Under the pieces are notes generated by a model. It did not search any database. It was not told the origin of the DNA and saw only the letters and a list, made by a program, of their open reading frames with translations. A DNA stretch of 64,000 nt from the NCBI RefSeq assembly GCF_001719045.1, contig NZ_CP015423.1, forward strand, positions 806,001-870,000. Direction: 5' to 3'. The DNA is from Paenibacillus polymyxa. Its GTDB lineage: Bacteria > Bacillota > Bacilli > Paenibacillales > Paenibacillaceae. Below are positions 43,464 through 55,617 of this stretch, piece by piece; within the stretch, counting starts at the first letter, position 1; every line of letters begins with the position of its first letter. The position numbers were made by a program, and so were the translations under genes.

Positions 43464-44786
43464 TTATTTTGCTTCGTCAGCAGACCATACCAGTTTGCCA
43501 TCTACCCAAGTTTTTACAGGCCAGCCTTTGAGCTTCCAGCCTGTAAAAGGAGTGTTGCGTCCTTTGCTGGCAAACGTTTGCGGATCAACTGCCTGCTCCT
43601 GCTCCAGATCAATCATGGTCAGGTCGGCTGGAGCTCCTTCTTCCAGGCGTCCCGTATCCAGGCGGAAGACACGCGCTGGATCAGCAGTCATACGACGCAC
43701 CAGAAAGTCCAGCGTCCACTGTCCGGTAGCTACGAATTTCGTGTACAACAGCGGGAAGGCCGTCTCAAATCCAACGATCCCGAATGGCGCCAGCTCCATC
43801 CCTCTTGCCTTCTCTTCCTCACTGTGCGCTGCATGGTCGGTTACGACGATGTCAATCGTACCGTCTTCCAGTCCCTCGATGCATGCCTGCACATCACGTG
43901 GGGAGCGGAGCGGAGGATTCATTTTCCAATTCGGCTCCAGCCCAGGGATGTCCTCATCTGACAATACCAAGTGGTGTGGGCATACCTCAGCCGTTACCTT
44001 GATACCAAAAGATTTCGCGTGGCGGATTAACCGCACTGACTGCTCTGTGCTGACATGGCATACATGATAGTGTGCCCCGGTTGCCTCGGATAACAAAATG
44101 TCTCGTCCGACGTGAATGGCTTCGGATTCGTTCGGAATGCCTTTAAGTCCGTGGCGCTTGGCAAATTCGCCGTCCGTCACAGCCGCTCCTTCAACAAGCG
44201 TGTTATCTTCACAGTGTGCAATAACCGGCATATCCAGTGCTTTGGCCCGCGCCATGGCGTCCTTCATCATTTGCGCGCTTTGCACCCCGACACCATCGTC
44301 AGTAAAGCCGATTGCACCTGCTGCTTTGAGCGCTTCAAAATCTGTCAGCTCACGACCCAGTTCGTTTTTCGTAATGGCTGCGTAAGGAAGAACCTTGGCA
44401 AACCCGGCTTCCTGTCCCTTTTTCAATACCAGCTGGACTGTGTCAACATTGTCCGTCACTGGACGTGTGTTTGGCATGCAGGCAATCGTCGTAAATCCGC
44501 CTTTCACCGCCGCACGGCTGCCCGTTTCAATTGTTTCTTTATATTCAAAGCCAGGTTCTCTCAGATGCACATGCATGTCGATTAAACCGGGGATGACCAG
44601 CTTGCCCTGGGCGTCGATTTTTTCGACTTCGCGCTCCTGTCCAGATGCCCCTTCTTCTACAAGTAGGCTAACTCCAGCATCCGCATTTGCGATAGCCAAA
44701 ATCTTTCCGTCGGCGATTAGGATGGATTTCAATTCAGCCTCGCCCTGCTCGTTCAATACGCTTGCATTCATAATTAATTGTTTCAT
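43464..44786 (-). CDS. pyrC: Dihydroorotase
   Basis: The 440-residue protein is a class I dihydroorotase of the amidohydrolase superfamily: zinc site GLIDMHVHLREPGFEYKETI, followed by AHCEDNTL, HYHVCHVSTEQSVRL, TAEVCPHHL and VVTDHAAHSEEEK. It closes carbamoyl-aspartate to dihydroorotate. It starts about 58 bases after pyrB. Confidence 0.95.
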   Translation of the reverse strand: MKQLIMNASVLNEQGEAELKSILIADGKILAIANADAGVSLLVEEGASGQEREVEKIDAQGKLVIPGLIDMHVHLREPGFEYKETIETGSRAAVKGGFTTIACMPNTRPVTDNVDTVQLVLKKGQEAGFAKVLPYAAITKNELGRELTDFEALKAAGAIGFTDDGVGVQSAQMMKDAMARAKALDMPVIAHCEDNTLVEGAAVTDGEFAKRHGLKGIPNESEAIHVGRDILLSEATGAHYHVCHVSTEQSVRLIRHAKSFGIKVTAEVCPHHLVLSDEDIPGLEPNWKMNPPLRSPRDVQACIEGLEDGTIDIVVTDHAAHSEEEKARGMELAPFGIVGFETAFPLLYTKFVATGQWTLDFLVRRMTADPARVFRLDTGRLEEGAPADLTMIDLEQEQAVDPQTFASKGRNTPFTGWKLKGWPVKTWVDGKLVWSADEAK

Positions 44787-44844
44787 CTGAAATATTCCTC
44801 CGCTCAGTTTTCTGCAACTTTTCCTACGATCCTACTGACAGTTT

Positions 44845-46652
<1,808 letters not shown>

Positions 46653-46754
46653 CACCCGTTCAACCGGAACCACCGGAAGCACTCTAATAATTATACAACT
46701 TCATTGTATAATTATCCATAGTTGTTTTTACCCATACCTTATCCCACAATAAAA

Positions 46755-46775
46755 AAACCGCCATTTAGGCGGTTT
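46755..46775 (-). terminator. Terminator after rluD
   Basis: AAACCGCC and GGCGGTTT with a 5-base loop, followed leftward by TTTTATTG. It separates rluD/lspA from the pyr promoter. Confidence 0.85.
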
Positions 46776-46826
46776 AACTTAATAATTTATTCAGGTTTGT
46801 GAATAGGAATGCAAATTGTCATTGTT

Positions 46827-47798
46827 TTAGCGACTACGCAGGGACGCTAACACATCCTCCATATCAGGAGGGATCGGTCTGTTGAATTCCATGTACTCTC
46901 CAGTGGATGGATGCTTAAAGCCCAGTACCGCCGCATGCAGCGCCTGACCATCCATACGAACCCCTTTGCTGCGCCCATACATAGGGTCGCCAACCAATGG
47001 GTGTCCAATAAATTTCATGTGAACACGAATTTGGTGTGTGCGTCCTGTTTCCAATTGAAGTTCAAGCAGGGTATAATCCCCCAACCGTTCAATGACGAGA
47101 AAATGGGTGACTGCATGCTTGCTGTTACGTTCCGTCACTGTGAACAATTTACGATCACCGGAATCGCGGCCAATCGGAGCATCTACCGTTCCCTGATCGT
47201 GGCTCAAATGACCGTGAACTAAGGCGATATATTTCCGAGTCACACTATGGTCCTTAAGCTGTGCTGCAAGTGATGCGTGAGCCTGATCATTTTTAGCCGC
47301 CATCAGCAGTCCTGATGTATCCTTATCAATACGGTGAACAATACCAGGACGTAATTCCCCGTTGATGCCGGAAAGATCGTGACAGTGGTACATCAGTGCG
47401 TTAACCAATGTTCCCGAAGAGTGTCCCGGTGCAGGATGCACGACCAGACCACGTTGCTTGTTAATAACAATAACGTCCGAGTCCTCGTAAACGACATCCA
47501 ACGGAATATTTTCCGGTACAATATCTACACTTTCTGGCTCCGGTACCGATAATACAATACGATCTCCTTCAGCCAGCTTGTAGTTCGCCTTGATCGCCGT
47601 ACCGTTCACCAGCACGCGACCGTTTCCGATCCACAGCTGTATCTGAGAACGAGACACTTCCTTCATTTCTTCGGCGATATATTTGTCTATACGCGTTTTG
47701 GCATCCCCGGAATCGGCCGTCCATTCCAGAGATTCACCCTCCAGTTCGTCCTCATAAGACAGACCTGCGGCTTCGCCGTTTTCATTCACTTCGCTCAT
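46827..47798 (-). CDS. rluD: Ribosomal large subunit pseudouridine synthase RluD-like
   Basis: ATG 47798 is chosen (AAGGGAAG site). The roughly 323-residue protein has an N-terminal S4 RNA-binding domain (TRIDKYIAEEMKEVSRSQIQLWIGNGRVLVNG) and an RluA-type catalytic domain (GIVHRIDKDTSGLLMAAKN with the Asp, TGRTHQIRVHMKFIGHPLVGDPMYG). It corresponds to B. subtilis YlyB and modifies uridines in 23S rRNA. It is next to lspA with only a base or two between, so the two are translationally coupled. Confidence 0.93.
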   Translation of the reverse strand: MSEVNENGEAAGLSYEDELEGESLEWTADSGDAKTRIDKYIAEEMKEVSRSQIQLWIGNGRVLVNGTAIKANYKLAEGDRIVLSVPEPESVDIVPENIPLDVVYEDSDVIVINKQRGLVVHPAPGHSSGTLVNALMYHCHDLSGINGELRPGIVHRIDKDTSGLLMAAKNDQAHASLAAQLKDHSVTRKYIALVHGHLSHDQGTVDAPIGRDSGDRKLFTVTERNSKHAVTHFLVIERLGDYTLLELQLETGRTHQIRVHMKFIGHPLVGDPMYGRSKGVRMDGQALHAAVLGFKHPSTGEYMEFNRPIPPDMEDVLASLRSR

Positions 47799-47799
47799 G

Positions 47800-48291
47800 C
47801 TATGACTTCCCTTCAATGCTATCATTGCCATTTCCTTTTTCCCGACGCGATTCCAGCAATGTATCCAAAATAATCAGTGCTACACCGATGACAATTGCCG
47901 AATCTGCCACATTAAAAATGGGGAACGTATAGCTTCCAAAATTAAATTGTGCAAAATCAACTACTTCCCCTGAAATAGCTCGATCCAAAAAGTTACCGAC
48001 TGCTCCCCCCAGCACCAAACTTAGCGCAACAGGAAGTAGCTTCTGTCCAGCCTTGACTGTTTTTCGCAGGTACCAGACGATACCAATCACCACTACAATT
48101 GTAATCACGATAAAAAGCCAACGTTGACCTTCCAAAATCCCAAAAGCGGCTCCACGATTTCGATGGGAGGTGATTAAAAAGAAATTGCCGATGACTGGTA
48201 TTTGTTCGTACAATTCCATCCGCGTAGCCACCAAATATTTGACTCCCTGATCAATCAAAAAAATAATTAGCGCAATACCAAAATAAATCAC
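47800..48291 (-). CDS. lspA: Lipoprotein signal peptidase II
   Basis: The 163-residue protein has four membrane segments and the two catalytic Asp in VGNFLDRAISGEVVDF and FPIFNVADSAIVIG. It removes signal peptides from prolipoproteins such as the two lipoproteins in this window. It is coupled with rluD. Confidence 0.95.
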   Translation of the reverse strand: MIYFGIALIIFLIDQGVKYLVATRMELYEQIPVIGNFFLITSHRNRGAAFGILEGQRWLFIVITIVVVIGIVWYLRKTVKAGQKLLPVALSLVLGGAVGNFLDRAISGEVVDFAQFNFGSYTFPIFNVADSAIVIGVALIILDTLLESRREKGNGNDSIEGKS

Positions 48292-48526
48292 AGTCCTTCG
48301 TCACTCCGATCCGCTTATATCCGTTGTTGAACCCATTTATTGTAGCATAAGCATTCTCAGATCGTCCACGAATCCCGCAAGCTTCAAGTACAGATCATTC
48401 ATAAAATGAACTCCTTCGCATTTGATTAGAATTTCCTATGTAAAAGAGGTCTTCCCGGTGCAAACTACATGGAGCATACTCGACACAACGCATGCGCATG
48501 TAAACCTAGAACAAGGAGAGGATTCC

Positions 48527-49261
48527 ATGTCCCCATTGACGGAGCAACAATTGCAGGGCTTGCGTAACGAACTGCTGGAACGCAAAAAAGAAATTGAGCA
48601 TCGTTTGCAAAACAACGACCATTACGGACTCGGCGATTCCCAACGCGACCAAACCGGCGAGCTTTCTCCTATTGATAACCACCCAGGAGACCTGGCTACC
48701 GAAACCTACGAGCGAGCCAAGGATATTTCCTTACTAGAACACGACGAATTCCAATTAGAACGCATCGAATCAGCTCTGATGGCCATGGAAAAGGGCACGT
48801 ATGGCATTTGTGCCGCCAGCGGTAAACCCATTCCCTATGAGCGCCTACTGGCTGTTCCCTATACCATTTACTGTAAAGAGTACAGTCCCGAAACAGAAGT
48901 GTCTAACCGCCGCCCAGTAGAGGAAGAATTTCTCGCTCCCTCGTTCGGCAGAACGAGTCTGGATGAGCGTGATGATCAAAACGGCTTCGACGGTGAAGAT
49001 GCTTGGCAGATCGTCGAAAATTGGGGTACCTCTAACACACCAGCCATGGCCGAAAGTGGAGAAATCCACAGTTATGATGATATGGAAATTGAAGCAGGCG
49101 ATGATAATATGGGCTTCGTAGAGCCATACGAAAGCTTTATTGCTACTGACATTTATGGACAAAATGTATCTGTTATTCGCAGCTCCATTTATCAGCGTTA
49201 TATCGAAGATGGCGAGGGCGAAGGTCTACTGGAGCCGGATACGCACGAAGACGAATCGTGA
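48527..49261 (+). CDS. ylyA: TraR/DksA-family regulator (YlyA/YteA-like)
   Basis: ATG 48527 follows AGGAGAGG. The 244-residue protein has a coiled coil (RNELLERKKEIEHRLQNNDH), the DksA C4-like region (YGICAASGKPIPYERLLAVPYTIYC) and an acidic, Tyr-rich C-terminal half. Only one Cys of each expected pair remains, so the zinc finger is degenerate. In B. subtilis, YlyA sits in the same ileS-lspA gap and tunes sigma-G-dependent transcription. Here it is transcribed opposite to its neighbours. Confidence 0.75.
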   Translation: MSPLTEQQLQGLRNELLERKKEIEHRLQNNDHYGLGDSQRDQTGELSPIDNHPGDLATETYERAKDISLLEHDEFQLERIESALMAMEKGTYGICAASGKPIPYERLLAVPYTIYCKEYSPETEVSNRRPVEEEFLAPSFGRTSLDERDDQNGFDGEDAWQIVENWGTSNTPAMAESGEIHSYDDMEIEAGDDNMGFVEPYESFIATDIYGQNVSVIRSSIYQRYIEDGEGEGLLEPDTHEDES

Positions 49262-49283
49262 ACTTCAAAGTGGAGATCGCTGC

Positions 49284-49676
49284 CTAATAGGTGGTAAGCT
49301 CCAATTGTCGCTGTACGATCCGTACAATATCAGCGATATAATCACCGATAATCGGCAAATTCAACGCTCCGAGCACTTGCAGCACATAAATAATGGTAGC
49401 AGCAAAAAAAGTAAAACCTAGCGCGATGCCGATTCCCCGGGAAACGCCTGATATTAGATTTAGCCAGAGTAATCGCCAAGGCTTGTTCAGCAGCAAAGCG
49501 TAATCTGCAATACGTGTCCGTTCCATCTGCTCTGACACAGCACGTATCAGCTTTTCAACACGACTTAATCGTTCAGCCTGATTACCTGTTTTGCTTTTAT
49601 CTGCGGCTATGGCAGCCCCTTCTCCGTTCATCCCTCGGAGACTCCTCCCCTGTCTACGCCTTGATCGTGCCGTCAT
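49284..49676 (-). CDS. DUF5665-like small membrane protein
   Basis: ATG 49676 is preferred over 49718 because AAAGGGGG precedes it. The roughly 130-residue protein has a basic N-terminus (MTARSRRRQGRSLRG), a helical middle (ERLSRVEKLIRAVSEQMER) and two hydrophobic segments in the last 70 residues (WLNLISGVSRGIGIALGFTF, FFAATIIYVLQVLGAL), as in DUF5665 proteins. Function unknown. It converges with the ylyA-like gene. Confidence 0.65.
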   Translation of the reverse strand: MTARSRRRQGRSLRGMNGEGAAIAADKSKTGNQAERLSRVEKLIRAVSEQMERTRIADYALLLNKPWRLLWLNLISGVSRGIGIALGFTFFAATIIYVLQVLGALNLPIIGDYIADIVRIVQRQLELTTY

Positions 49677-49717
49677 ATGCACAATCCCCCTTTTCCATGG
49701 CTGCCCTGAACGCAGCA

Positions 49718-49770
49718 AACGAGCCGAAGCACGTAACGGAGAAAACCCGTTTCCGATGCTTAGGCTCGTT
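49718..49770. terminator. Long stem-loop terminator after ileS
   Basis: AACGAGCC (49718-49725) with GGCTCGTT (49763-49770) plus inner GAAGCA/TGCTTA pairing. Rightward it is followed by TTTATATG. It may work in both directions. Confidence 0.65.
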
Positions 49771-49815
49771 TTTATATGCTGCCTGTTATTGTATTATGGG
49801 ACAGGGGGCTTGTAA

Positions 49816-52800
49816 TTATTCCCCAATATGAACGCCGATGGTTTTACCGTTCACTTCCACATGTTCTGCCGGTTCGGCTTGACCAAATGTCACAGTAGTA
49901 ACCAATACGTTCTCACGCAACACAGAGTCGAAGCTTTCGATGGCCAGACGCAGCTCATTATCTACATCCAACGTCAACGCCACATACTTTTCAATCGGCA
50001 GATCCAGTTTTTTACGATAATCCTGTACCGCACGAACCACTTCACGTACCCAGCCCTCTTGCTCCAGCTCCGGTGTAATGTCTGTGTTCAACGCTACCGT
50101 TAAGCCATAACCGGAAGCAGAAGCGAAGCCTTCTTTCGCTTTTTTCTCCACCAGCAATTCTTCGGCCGTAACTTGCAGTTCTTCACCTTCTGGAGAAGCG
50201 ACGTTTAACACTCCTTTTTCTACAACAGAACGGGTATCCTCAGCAGACATTCCTTTGAAAAAGTTTTGTAGGAAACCGACATTTTTGCCGTATTTCTTGC
50301 CTGCTACTTTCAAATTCAGTTTCAGTGTAAAATCTACAAAGCCGCTATCGTCCGTCTCCACATGAATATGCTTCACGTTAATCTCATCTTTGATGATTTC
50401 CTCATAGCCACTCAGTTCAAAATCCTGATCCATGGACAGAATCAACTCGGACAACGGTTGACGCGTTTTCAAACCCGTTTCGTTGCGGACGTTACGCGCC
50501 AATTCGACGACACGGCGTGCCGTTTCCATATCTCGTTCCAGTTCCGGATCGATCAAGGATTCATTGGCAGTCGGATAATCATCCAGATGAACACTTTCCC
50601 CGTTGCTTAGGTTGAGGTAAATATCCTCTGCAAGCAGTGGTGTAAACGGCGCAAGCAGTTTGGCAGTCGTTAACAGCACTTCGGTCAGTGTACGGTATGC
50701 ATCCAGCTTATCTTCTGTAAGACCATTGCCCCAGAATCGGTCGCGTGAACGACGGATATACCAGTTGCTCAGCTCATCCACAAACGATTCAATTGCTTTA
50801 GATGAGTTCAGGAAGTCATTTACAGCCAGCGCTTTGTCCACTACCAAAATGAGGCTGTTCAGACGGGACAAAATCCAACGATCCAACTTATGAGCCGATG
50901 GTTTGAACGGATGCTGTGCCGGATCAAATCCGTCGATATCCGCATACAAGGTCAGAAAAGCGTGTGTATTGACAAGCGTATCGACCAGCTTCGATTTAGC
51001 CTCGCCTACAATGCCTTTGGAGAAACGTTTGCTATTCCATGGTGCACTATCGGACAGCAATGCCCAACGGAAAGCATCTGTACCGTACTCGTCAATCACT
51101 TCCCACGGATCAATAACATTGCCCTTGGATTTAGACATTTTCTGCCCTTGCTCATCCAGTACATGGCCTGTCGCCATGACAGCTTTATAAGGAGCTTTGC
51201 CAGTCAGCATAGTCGAAACCGCAAGCAAGCTATAGAACCAGCCACGAGTCTGGTCAATTCCTTCACAGATCATATCTGCCGGAAATTGCTGCTCGAACGT
51301 TTCATTATTTTCAAAAGGATAATGATGCTGCGCAAACGGCATGGAGCCGCTATCGAACCATACGTCGATTACTTCCGGTGTACGAGTCATTTCGTATTTA
51401 CCGCATTGGCTACGAACCTTGATATCATCTACATATGGTTTGTGCAGCTCGATATCCGCTGGTACGTCGCCGATCGCACGTTCCCTCAACTCAGCAATAC
51501 TATGCGGAGCGAACTGTTCTCCAGTTTCTTCACAAACCCAGATGTTTAGCGGTGTACCCCAATAGCGATCGCGACTGATGTTCCAATCCACCAGTTCTTC
51601 CAAGAACTTGCCGAAACGTCCTTCACGTATATGACCCGGGTACCATTCGACTTCGCTGTTGTTAGCAATCAGTTGATCCTTAATCGCAGTTGTTTTGATA
51701 AACCAGCTGTCCATAGCATAGTACAATAATGGAGTATCGCAGCGCCAGCAGAACGGATAGCTATGCTCGTATTTTTCCTTGCTGTACAGCAAACCTTTTT
51801 CGGACAGCATTTTAACAATATCCACATCACAGTCTTTCACAAAACGGCCTGCAAAATCAGTGATTTCCTCTACATAGTTACCTTGAAGATCCACTACGTT
51901 GATGAATTCAACACCATTTTCACGGCATACCCGGTAATCATCCTCACCATGCGCTGGAGCCATATGAACGATACCTGTACCGCTGGAGTCTGTTACGAAC
52001 TTCGCACCCAGAATCTGATTACCCTTCTCAACCTGAAAATACGTAAATGGCGGGGTATACGTTTGGCCAACCAGTTCTGAACCGGATAGCGTGCCAATCA
52101 CTTCATGATCGCCTTTAATTACGTCCTCAACCAGATTTTTAGCAACGATGTATACACCGTCTTCCTGCTTCACACGTGCATATTCCAGTTCAGGGTTGAC
52201 GGCGAGCGCCACGTGACTCGGCAAGGTCCAAGGCGTTGTCGTCCAAGCCAGTACATATTCACCACTGCTATGCAGCTTGAATTTGGCCGTGGCGCTCAGA
52301 TCCTTCACATCTTTGTAGCCCTGCGCTACTTCATGAGAACTTAGCGTCGTTTGACAATCCGGGCAATATGGACTCACACGATGACCACGATACAGCAGAT
52401 CTTTTTCATGAATCGTCGCCAAAATGTTCCATACACTCTCGATATAGTTATTATCCAATGTAATGTACGGGTTATCGAGGTCTGTCCAATATCCGATCGC
52501 TTCGGTTAAATCACGCCATTGTTGCTCATACTCAAACACGCTCGCCTTACATTTTTTAATAAACTTTTCAACACCGTATTCTTCAATTTCAGGTTTGTGG
52601 GAGATTCCCAGCTGCTTTTGTACACCCAATTCTACCGGCAAGCCATGCGTGTCCCAGCCTGCCTTACGTACGACGCGGTATCCCTTCATTGTCTGATAGC
52701 GACCGACGAAATCCTTAATTACACGGCCCAGCACGTGACCGATATGCGGTTTACCGTTAGCTGTTGGTGGGCCTTCATAAAACACAAAATTTGGCTTTCC

Positions 52801-52905
52801 TTCACGATTTGTGATGGATTTACGGAATGTGTCCTCCTGCTTCCATTTGCTCAGGATGCGTAGGTCACGAGACCGTGCTTTTTCTTTAACATCCACTCTG
52901 TTCAT
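49816..52905 (-). CDS. ileS: Isoleucyl-tRNA synthetase, eukaryote-like class (IleRS2)
   Basis: The 1029-residue enzyme has the class I signatures [14 protein letters not shown] and [14 protein letters not shown], the large CP1 editing domain and a helical anticodon-binding domain. Its N-terminal part ([23 protein letters not shown]) and length of about 1030 residues, longer than B. subtilis IleS (about 920), match the IleRS2 class known from eukaryotes and mupirocin-resistant bacteria. It charges tRNA-Ile. A T-box leader controls it. Confidence 0.93.
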   Translation of the reverse strand: MNRVDVKEKARSRDLRILSKWKQEDTFRKSITNREGKPNFVFYEGPPTANGKPHIGHVLGRVIKDFVGRYQTMKGYRVVRKAGWDTHGLPVELGVQKQLGISHKPEIEEYGVEKFIKKCKASVFEYEQQWRDLTEAIGYWTDLDNPYITLDNNYIESVWNILATIHEKDLLYRGHRVSPYCPDCQTTLSSHEVAQGYKDVKDLSATAKFKLHSSGEYVLAWTTTPWTLPSHVALAVNPELEYARVKQEDGVYIVAKNLVEDVIKGDHEVIGTLSGSELVGQTYTPPFTYFQVEKGNQILGAKFVTDSSGTGIVHMAPAHGEDDYRVCRENGVEFINVVDLQGNYVEEITDFAGRFVKDCDVDIVKMLSEKGLLYSKEKYEHSYPFCWRCDTPLLYYAMDSWFIKTTAIKDQLIANNSEVEWYPGHIREGRFGKFLEELVDWNISRDRYWGTPLNIWVCEETGEQFAPHSIAELRERAIGDVPADIELHKPYVDDIKVRSQCGKYEMTRTPEVIDVWFDSGSMPFAQHHYPFENNETFEQQFPADMICEGIDQTRGWFYSLLAVSTMLTGKAPYKAVMATGHVLDEQGQKMSKSKGNVIDPWEVIDEYGTDAFRWALLSDSAPWNSKRFSKGIVGEAKSKLVDTLVNTHAFLTLYADIDGFDPAQHPFKPSAHKLDRWILSRLNSLILVVDKALAVNDFLNSSKAIESFVDELSNWYIRRSRDRFWGNGLTEDKLDAYRTLTEVLLTTAKLLAPFTPLLAEDIYLNLSNGESVHLDDYPTANESLIDPELERDMETARRVVELARNVRNETGLKTRQPLSELILSMDQDFELSGYEEIIKDEINVKHIHVETDDSGFVDFTLKLNLKVAGKKYGKNVGFLQNFFKGMSAEDTRSVVEKGVLNVASPEGEELQVTAEELLVEKKAKEGFASASGYGLTVALNTDITPELEQEGWVREVVRAVQDYRKKLDLPIEKYVALTLDVDNELRLAIESFDSVLRENVLVTTVTFGQAEPAEHVEVNGKTIGVHIGE

Positions 52906-52971
52906 ACTGTCATACTCCCTCTCTGCTCATCATTGATTTCTCTAGCATTTCCTAAAAAAAGCAACAAAAAA

Positions 52972-53353
52972 AGCCCCATCCCTGTAAAGGGACGAGACTG
53001 TGCTCGCGTTACCACCCTGATTCCGTAAAAACAGACCATTAAAAATACAGTCTCATCACGGCTCTCTGAGCCCCACTCAACTACAGCAGGGCGCCATTAT
53101 AACGCATGGCAAACGGTGATTGCTTACACACGCCATAAATCTTAAGCGCTTCAGCTCACTTCTCCGGGAGGATCTTCGGTCATGTTCTGAACGTTGGCTT
53201 GCACCGGAAGGCCAACTCTCTGAGGGACAAATCATGACGTACTCGTTCCCATCAACGAATTAAACATGTTAAATTCATCGAAATCAGCAACATCGTTGCC
53301 TTGAATAACAATCATCAGCCTACAGACGGATAATCATTGAATTCAGTATAGTA
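52972..53353 (-). promoter_or_regulatory. T-box riboswitch leader of ileS
   Basis: The leader reads leftward from about 53353. It has stem I elements (CAGAGAGTTGG ... GGTGCAAGCCAAC near 53195-53230), the conserved T-box AGGGTGGTAACGCG (53018-53005) and a terminator GTCTCGTCCCT / AGGGATGGGGC (with G.U pairs) followed by TTTTTTT (52972-52965). Uncharged tRNA-Ile should bind the specifier loop and the T-box and stop termination. Confidence 0.9.
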
Positions 53354-53359
53354 TTTACA

Positions 53360-53388
53360 GTTATAGCCTGTTTAAAGATAAAAGTCAA
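53360..53388 (-). promoter_or_regulatory. Promoter of ileS
   Basis: TTGACT (53388-53383), 17-base spacer, TATAAC (53365-53360), immediately before the T-box leader. Confidence 0.75.
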
Positions 53389-53426
53389 CCCTAACAAAGC
53401 CTAATAAAAGCTTGTCAGAAATGAAA

Positions 53427-53936
53427 TTAGTAAATTTCTTTCATCTCACGCTCGCGCTCCAGTACTTCGCGTTCCCGGTTTTCAAGTGCTTCCCAGCCGT
53501 CTTGGCTTAACAAGTCAAGCTGTGCTTCCACCAGTGTACGAAACCGTGCTCGGTAAATCGATGCCTGCTTCTTCAGTTCTTCAACCTCCAACGCGATCTT
53601 GCGGGATTTGGACAATGCTTCGTTCACAATACGGTCCGCATTTTTTTCCGCTTCCTTCACGATCAGTTGGGATTCTTTCTTGGCGTTGTTACGAACTTCA
53701 TCAGCCGCTTCCTGCGCTACGATAATCGTCTTACTCAGCGTATCCTCAATCGTCGCGAAATGATCGAGCTTCTCCTGTACGTTCAACAACTCGGTGCTCA
53801 GTTCTTTATTTTCACGAATAACGCCCTCGTAATCTTTGATCACCTGATCCAAAAATTCATTAACCTGATCCTCATCATAACCGCGAAGCCGGCGGGCAAA
53901 TTCCTTGTTATGTATATCCAATGGCGTTAATGGCAT
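53427..53936 (-). CDS. divIVA: Cell-division protein DivIVA
   Basis: ATG 53936 follows AGGAGGTGG. The 169-residue protein starts MPLTPLDIHNKEFARRLRGYDEDQVNEFLD, the membrane-binding crossed-loop domain with Phe-Ala-Arg, and continues as coiled coil (ALSKSRKIALEVEELKKQ). It marks negatively curved membrane at poles and septum. Confidence 0.95.
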   Translation of the reverse strand: MPLTPLDIHNKEFARRLRGYDEDQVNEFLDQVIKDYEGVIRENKELSTELLNVQEKLDHFATIEDTLSKTIIVAQEAADEVRNNAKKESQLIVKEAEKNADRIVNEALSKSRKIALEVEELKKQASIYRARFRTLVEAQLDLLSQDGWEALENREREVLEREREMKEIY

Positions 53937-54108
53937 GCCGTCCACCTCCTATAAGATTGACAAAAAATACATTTTCCGCGTCACGACGCTCACTATCATC
54001 TATCGGTCATCATACCCCGTTTTGTGAATACTGTACAGAGCAAAATCGTTCCAGTTCTTCGCTATAGCTTAATTCTTTCGACAGAAAGCTCGTGATTCCT
54101 GCCTACAG

Positions 54109-54891
54109 CTATACAAACTTACCAATTTTGACACGGAATCTTCCCTTTTTTGTCATCCCGTCTGTTTCAAGCACTTTGAAACGCCCAAAACCCTGCATGG
54201 AAATAACGTCCCCCGCTTTAAGTGGAGTGGATGGATTCTCCTCCACCTTCCAATTTACCCGGCACCGCCCCGCCCGAATCGGTGTTAATATTTTACTTCG
54301 GCTTAGCTTGTACACGTCGCTGGCAATACCGTCCAGGCGCAAGGAAGCGACCGTCAGATCTAGCGCATCTAATGCAACTTCCTTCGTTCGCAGACTCGCT
54401 ACAGGCAACAGTTCTGTCCATACATGAACACGATGTACCTGCTGTAAATGCATCGTCATAAAATCACCAATCTCTGAAGCTACCAATACATGGCACCCAT
54501 CATCCAGTACATGAATGTCCCCGATTTTCCCACGTTTGATTCCAAGCCCCAGTAGGGCACCTAGATAATCACCGTGCTCAAGGGTACCTATTTTATGATC
54601 GTCAGATGTGATGGAAAGGACCTGAATCCCCATCTCCTCACCGTCCAAATACGAATAATCGGGCGCAATAAGCGCCCGCTTTCGTTCCGAAGCCATGTAT
54701 CCGCCATCTACCCTAATCGTGACCTTGTCTTCCTTCGAAGCAAGTGTCTCCAATATGTACTGTTGGCGCGGGTCCAAAAAATCAGTCAGCTTCTGCTCAT
54801 GATAAGCTCCCGCATGACTGATCCATTCGGAAGCGCGATCCACATAGTCCCGTTCATCCGGGTGAAAATGCTCATAAATCTCAGTTCGCAT
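54109..54891 (-). CDS. ylmH: YlmH, S4-domain RNA-binding protein
   Basis: The 260-residue protein starts MRTEIYEHFHPDERDYVDRASEW and ends in an S4 domain (ASDVYKLSRSKILTPIRAGRCRVNWKVEENPSTPLKAGDVISMQGFGRFKV). It binds RNA and ribosomes; recent work links YlmH to rescue of stalled ribosomes. It is part of the sepF-ylmG-ylmH-divIVA cluster. The AGGAGGAG site is directly before the ATG. Confidence 0.93.
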   Translation of the reverse strand: MRTEIYEHFHPDERDYVDRASEWISHAGAYHEQKLTDFLDPRQQYILETLASKEDKVTIRVDGGYMASERKRALIAPDYSYLDGEEMGIQVLSITSDDHKIGTLEHGDYLGALLGLGIKRGKIGDIHVLDDGCHVLVASEIGDFMTMHLQQVHRVHVWTELLPVASLRTKEVALDALDLTVASLRLDGIASDVYKLSRSKILTPIRAGRCRVNWKVEENPSTPLKAGDVISMQGFGRFKVLETDGMTKKGRFRVKIGKFV

Positions 54892-54899
54892 AACTCCTC

Positions 54900-55157
54900 C
54901 TAGACGAAATTACCAATTAAAGAAATCAAACCGTACGACGCAAAACGCAGAGCAATCAGCGCAACGATGGGTGAAATATCAATCATCCCGAAGATTGGCG
55001 GTATAAACCTGCGAAAAGGAGACAAATACGGCTCCACAAACTTGGCAAGTAAATCACCAATTACACTCTCTCTGGCATTAGGAAGCCATGACAGCAGAAC
55101 ATATGCAATGATCATGTACGAATAAATCTGAAATAGCCAGTAAATTACCTCGATCAA
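54900..55157 (-). CDS. ylmG: YlmG/YggT-family membrane protein
   Basis: TTG 55157 with AGGTGA upstream. The 85-residue protein has two hydrophobic helices around SWLPNARESVIGDLLAKFVEPYLSPFRRFIPP, the YggT signature. It is thought to help with cell-envelope or division processes. It lies between sepF and ylmH. Confidence 0.92.
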   Translation of the reverse strand: MIEVIYWLFQIYSYMIIAYVLLSWLPNARESVIGDLLAKFVEPYLSPFRRFIPPIFGMIDISPIVALIALRFASYGLISLIGNFV

Positions 55158-55164
55158 GAAAAGT

Positions 55165-55617
55165 TCACCTCATTCTGTTAAGTTCTTGTTCAGTGTCAGC
55201 CAGTATTTCTGTAATAGAGCCTTGAATCTCAACCGTATCTGGTGTACACAGAAAAATATTATTCCCGACCTTGGAAATACCACCACCCAGTGCATACACA
55301 GTACCACTCAAAAAATCAATAATGCGCAGCGCCTGATCCTTGCGAATTCGTTGCAAATTAACTACGACGGTGCGATGGGAACGGATATGGTCGGCAATTT
55401 CCTGTGCTTCATCATAAGAACGCGGCTCATACAGGACAACTTTCACATTTTTCTGTGAATGGATGCTGACAACATTAGTGCCCTTCTGGTTCTTACGTTT
55501 ATCAAAGCTTGGGGTTTCAATTTCTTGATCTTCCGGCGTATTCATAACCTCTCGCTCTATAACTTCCTCTTCTTCCTGAAGCCCCAGAAAGTTCATGAAC
55601 TTATTCATTACGCCCAA
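55165..55617 (-). CDS. sepF: Division protein SepF
   Basis: TTG 55617 is preferred because GAGGAGGAT lies 5-7 bases upstream; the ATG at 55608 is an alternative. The 150-residue protein has an N-terminal amphipathic membrane anchor (MNKFMNFLGLQEEEE) and a C-terminal core (VVVNLQRIRKDQALRIIDFLSGTVYALGGG). It joins FtsZ to the membrane. It overlaps the ylmE stop by ten bases. Confidence 0.94.
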   Translation of the reverse strand: MGVMNKFMNFLGLQEEEEVIEREVMNTPEDQEIETPSFDKRKNQKGTNVVSIHSQKNVKVVLYEPRSYDEAQEIADHIRSHRTVVVNLQRIRKDQALRIIDFLSGTVYALGGGISKVGNNIFLCTPDTVEIQGSITEILADTEQELNRMR

